Shown piece after piece: positions 60,825 to 64,000 of a stretch of DNA of 64,000 nucleotides. The notes under the pieces are model-generated. The model did not search any database. It was not told where the DNA came from and saw only the letters and a program-made list of their open reading frames with translations. The stretch is taken from the NCBI RefSeq assembly GCF_947499265.1, contig NZ_CANMNK010000006.1, positions 186,001 through 250,000 on the forward strand, read 5' to 3'. A program made the translations under genes and the position numbers. Source of the DNA: an uncultured Roseobacter sp. (GTDB lineage: Bacteria; Pseudomonadota; Alphaproteobacteria; Rhodobacterales; Rhodobacteraceae). Position 1 is the stretch's first letter, and every line of letters begins with the position of its first letter.

Positions 60825-61706
60825 TCAATGGGCGGCTTCGGCGAGGAACTTCACGAACAATGAAGTCAAACCTTCTTTTGGCGCGTTCGGTGGCCAAACC
60901 GCAAATACCCCAACAGGGGCCACAGACCAGTCGGGCAATACGTGCCGAACAACCCCTGCAGCGGCGTCTTCCCCCATCAGGAAATCCGGAACGATTGCCA
61001 ATCCGGCCCCGGAGCGCGCCAGGTGATACAAGGCGTGCGCATCATTCACACTCAGCCGCGCGGCTGGTTTTAAAAGCTCCGGCTGATGCCCGGCTTTTTG
61101 GAATTCGGACATCGGTTTGACCTGGGTCAGTTCCACCCAATCCCAATGCTCGACATCCTTGGGCGTGTTCGGGGTGGGCCGGGTGCTCAGATACGATGAA
61201 GCGGCGACAAGGCACCGATCCACATCATAGAGCTTTCGTGCCTTCAGTGCGCTATCCTCAAGCCACCCCATGCGCAGTGCCACATCAATGCCATCCCCAA
61301 TCACTTCGCGACGTAGATCGGAAAAATCGAGGTTTAGACGCACGCCCGGATAGGCAATTGAAAACTCTGCCATCCGCTTGACGATGCTGGATTGCGCCAA
61401 AACTGCGGGTGCGGTCACGCGGAGCACGCCGGAAGGCTGCGCCGCCAGGTCAGAGATTGCGTTTAGCCCCGCCTCCGCGGCATCAATCATTGCACGCGCA
61501 GCACCGATCAGTTGTTCACCATCACGCGTCAGGGACAGTTTACGCGTCGAGCGATAAAGCAGAGCCACGCCAAGCTGCTCTTCCAGATGCGTGATGTGAT
61601 GGCTGACAACCGAGGGCGAGAGGCGAAGCGCTTTTGCCGCGGCGCGAAAGGAGCCGTGATCCACTGCTTTCGCAAATATTGCAATTTGTCGTAGTTGATC
61701 GATCAC
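60825..61706 (-). CDS. LysR-family regulator
   Basis: MIDQLRQIAIFAKAVDHGSFRAAAKALRLSPSVVSHHITHLEEQLGVALLYRSTRKLSLT. Confidence 0.94.
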   Translation of the reverse strand: MIDQLRQIAIFAKAVDHGSFRAAAKALRLSPSVVSHHITHLEEQLGVALLYRSTRKLSLTRDGEQLIGAARAMIDAAEAGLNAISDLAAQPSGVLRVTAPAVLAQSSIVKRMAEFSIAYPGVRLNLDFSDLRREVIGDGIDVALRMGWLEDSALKARKLYDVDRCLVAASSYLSTRPTPNTPKDVEHWDWVELTQVKPMSEFQKAGHQPELLKPAARLSVNDAHALYHLARSGAGLAIVPDFLMGEDAAAGVVRHVLPDWSVAPVGVFAVWPPNAPKEGLTSLFVKFLAEAAH

Positions 61707-61838
61707 TACTTAACTTATCCGAACAGTTAAAATTATTAATTCTATCTTATAGAACTATTTTGCTGCGTCTATGCTCATTCTGCGGAGGTCGGCACTTCGG
61801 TCTGCGCGGTGATTTCCCAGCGTGAAGGAGCTAGAAAA

Positions 61839-62318
61839 ATGATGATAATCAGAGCATTGGCCGTAGGTTTTGCACTACTGATCGTACCCATGGCCGAGAG
61901 CGCGCAAGCCGATGAGCAGGCGACCGTTCAGGTGTTTTACGATTTCTTGAGCAACCCGGTATCGGAAGAGAATGCCGCAGCATTCAAGGCCGCAGTTGCG
62001 GAGGATTGGGAGAGCATCGGCGACTACTCAGGGGAGACCAAATCCCGTGAAGAACTGATGGGTCAGATGGGAGGCTTTGCACAGCTCATCCCCGATCTGA
62101 ACTGGGCGGTCGAGGAAATGATCCAGTCTGGCAACCAAGTGGTGGTCAGAGGCCGCGCAACAGGCACGCCAAATGGCCCCTTGTTTGGGGTTGATGGTAA
62201 GGGCAAGGGCTTTGAAATCATGAGCATCGACATCCACACAGTTGAGGGCGGCTCAATTGTCAGAACCTACCATGTGGAAGACTGGTCAGGTGCGTTGCGC
62301 CAAGTCGGGGCTGACTAA
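61839..62318 (+). CDS. Exported SnoaL/ester-cyclase-like protein
   Basis: Signal peptide; VQVFYDFLSNPVSEENAAAFKAAVAEDWESIGDYSGETKSREELMGQMGGFAQLIPDLNWAVEEMIQSGNQVVVRGRATG. Confidence 0.82.
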   Translation: MMIIRALAVGFALLIVPMAESAQADEQATVQVFYDFLSNPVSEENAAAFKAAVAEDWESIGDYSGETKSREELMGQMGGFAQLIPDLNWAVEEMIQSGNQVVVRGRATGTPNGPLFGVDGKGKGFEIMSIDIHTVEGGSIVRTYHVEDWSGALRQVGAD

Positions 62319-62974
62319 AGTCAATGTGTCAGACGGTTATAAGCATGGCCGTCTGACCAATTTGTCGGAGGAGAGATGACCATGGTGAAGCGCTACACCT
62401 TCGTTCCACCCACGGAGGGCAAGAACTGCGCCCGGCACCTGTCCTCATGTTTCGCCCGGGGTCCCAAATGTCCCTACCTCGCTGAGGGAAGAGAAAACGA
62501 CATATGCTGATGATCTATCAGCCCTCCGGATTCGATCAGTATCTCGTGCAACTAAACACGATGACCGGCGCGGATGTCAGCGATCAAACCAAGATAGATG
62601 CCCTGGATGAGAAATACGCTATCATCAAATTGGGCGGCGTTCCCGACAGCACTTCAAACCGCTTGCCGATATCGCTGGCAACTTCAGTCAGCTTGATGAT
62701 ATTTTGGTAGTCGGATTGAACGGTTTTGCCGCTATCAAAAGTGTTCAGGATCGCAGAGTGTCGCGTTACGAATTACCCTAAATCGTTAGTCGCCCGTTGA
62801 CGACCAGCCAAACCTTAGGCTTTCTGTAGCTCATATTTTATTCTAGTCTGAAACGAGATCGACGCTTCAAATAAAACAGACGTACCCCTTCGCCTGTTGA
62901 ATTCGGAAACATTTAAAGCCGGATTCGAGAAGGGAGTTTGAATTTTAAAATTGAATTGAAAAGGGTTGCCAATT

Positions 62975-64000
62975 ATGGGCTCTGGTGCTGATTTTCTCAT
63001 CCTTTCCCGCATCCGTGGAAAACTTACTGGCCTGCTGTTGGCCGCGCTCTTTCTGCCCTCGGCGACGCTGGGCGCAACGCTGGATGACGTCACTGATCCC
63101 GAAACGGTGTTTGGGAGTGGCGGTTTCACAGGCGGTGATACGCTTTCCATAGGACCAGGCGTATCTGGTGGGTGGGGCGGTTTGCGCACGCCGCTTGATT
63201 TGGAAACGCAACTGCTGCGTCGGATTGAAGCGACACCTTCAGATACCGATTTGCTCAAAAACCTCGCGTTGCTCTACGTTCGCACCGGTCGGTTGGAGGC
63301 GGCGCGGACAACGCTCGAGAAAGTGCACGCACTGGAACCCGGTGATACCGCCGTCGCAATCGACATTGCCAGATTGGCGCGTATGACCGACGGTACCGCT
63401 GCCGCCCGGGCGGTGCTGGAAGGCTTCAAAAAGGACGCCGATGATAGGTTCCCATACAGGCTTGCGCTCATCCAATTGGACTATGATACAGGAGCGCTGG
63501 CCTCGGCTCGGCGCGGGCTTGAAGGGATGCTTGCAGAGGATCTGCCGCAAGCGCGGGCACATAGCCTAAGGTTGCTTTTTGCGCGTTACCTGCTGGCGGA
63601 GAATGAAACCGAAGCGGCGCGGGCACAGATCGAAACCGTACTCGAGACCACACCGCAGAACCCGGATGCGCTGGCCTTCCGTGCATTTTTCAGGCTCAAA
63701 AATCTCGATCTCGACGGCGCTCAGTCTGATATCGCAACCGGGCTTGCCGCAGAGCCTGCCAATACCTCGCTTCTGCGCCTCGCGGCGCGTGCTGATTGGC
63801 GTGCGGGTCAGCACGCACTAGCGGTAGAGCATTTGCTCGCAGCGGTGAGCGCTTCGGACTACCAGACGGATATCGTCCTGGATGCCGTCGATGTGCTGGA
63901 GGAAACGGCACAGCGCGACGAGGCGCTTCGGCAGATCGGGATCGCGGTAAAGCGCCATCCGGCGGCGGCGCAACTGGTTGCTCGGCTCGGTACGCTGCAG
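62975..64000 (+). CDS. Exported TPR-like protein, truncated at the right window edge
   Basis: Signal-like LTGLLLAALFLPSATLGA, repeated TPR-like helices (LLKNLALLYVRTGRLEAARTTLEKVHALEPGDTAVAIDIARLARM...); no stop before 64000, so absent from the ORF list. Confidence 0.75.
   Translation, partial: MGSGADFLILSRIRGKLTGLLLAALFLPSATLGATLDDVTDPETVFGSGGFTGGDTLSIGPGVSGGWGGLRTPLDLETQLLRRIEATPSDTDLLKNLALLYVRTGRLEAARTTLEKVHALEPGDTAVAIDIARLARMTDGTAAARAVLEGFKKDADDRFPYRLALIQLDYDTGALASARRGLEGMLAEDLPQARAHSLRLLFARYLLAENETEAARAQIETVLETTPQNPDALAFRAFFRLKNLDLDGAQSDIATGLAAEPANTSLLRLAARADWRAGQHALAVEHLLAAVSASDYQTDIVLDAVDVLEETAQRDEALRQIGIAVKRHPAAAQLVARLGTLQ

Overview
The window is GC-rich DNA that looks alphaproteobacterial (Roseobacter-like, an inference). 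No rRNA, tRNA, CRISPR array or intact IS element was recognised. The main content is a candidate, apparently undescribed RiPP-type biosynthetic locus at about 2.5-22.6 kb. It contains a 50-aa precursor-like ORF with 14 consecutive glycines (11849-12001), followed by a hairpin and a tightly coupled downstream operon: a SelO-like kinase-fold protein, two radical SAM/SPASM enzymes, a group-1-like glycosyltransferase, a PLP-dependent decarboxylase, a GT-A-like protein and an NAD-dependent epimerase. Flanking genes are a HlyB/HlyD-type exporter pair, a sulfotransferase-like protein, an HExxH protein, a kinase-like/nucleotidyltransferase fusion, one complete ArgRS with intact signature motifs, and a second ArgRS-like protein that has lost its HIGH and KMSKS equivalents. 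The rest of the window holds: a MFS transporter, methyltransferase and MarR; a secreted YHYH/PepSY/two-component/RTX region with a long CT microsatellite; a TRAP transporter-GntR-SDR-cupin catabolic locus with repeated palindromic operators; bluB with a cobalamin riboswitch; a Zur-controlled ABC/ZrgA/DUF3299 operon with a perfect 24-bp Zur-like box; LysR regulators; a DUF3179 protein; a serralysin-like RTX metalloprotease with C-terminal repeats; an RND efflux pair; and a TPR protein running off the right edge. All family assignments come from motif reading by eye; no database search was run.
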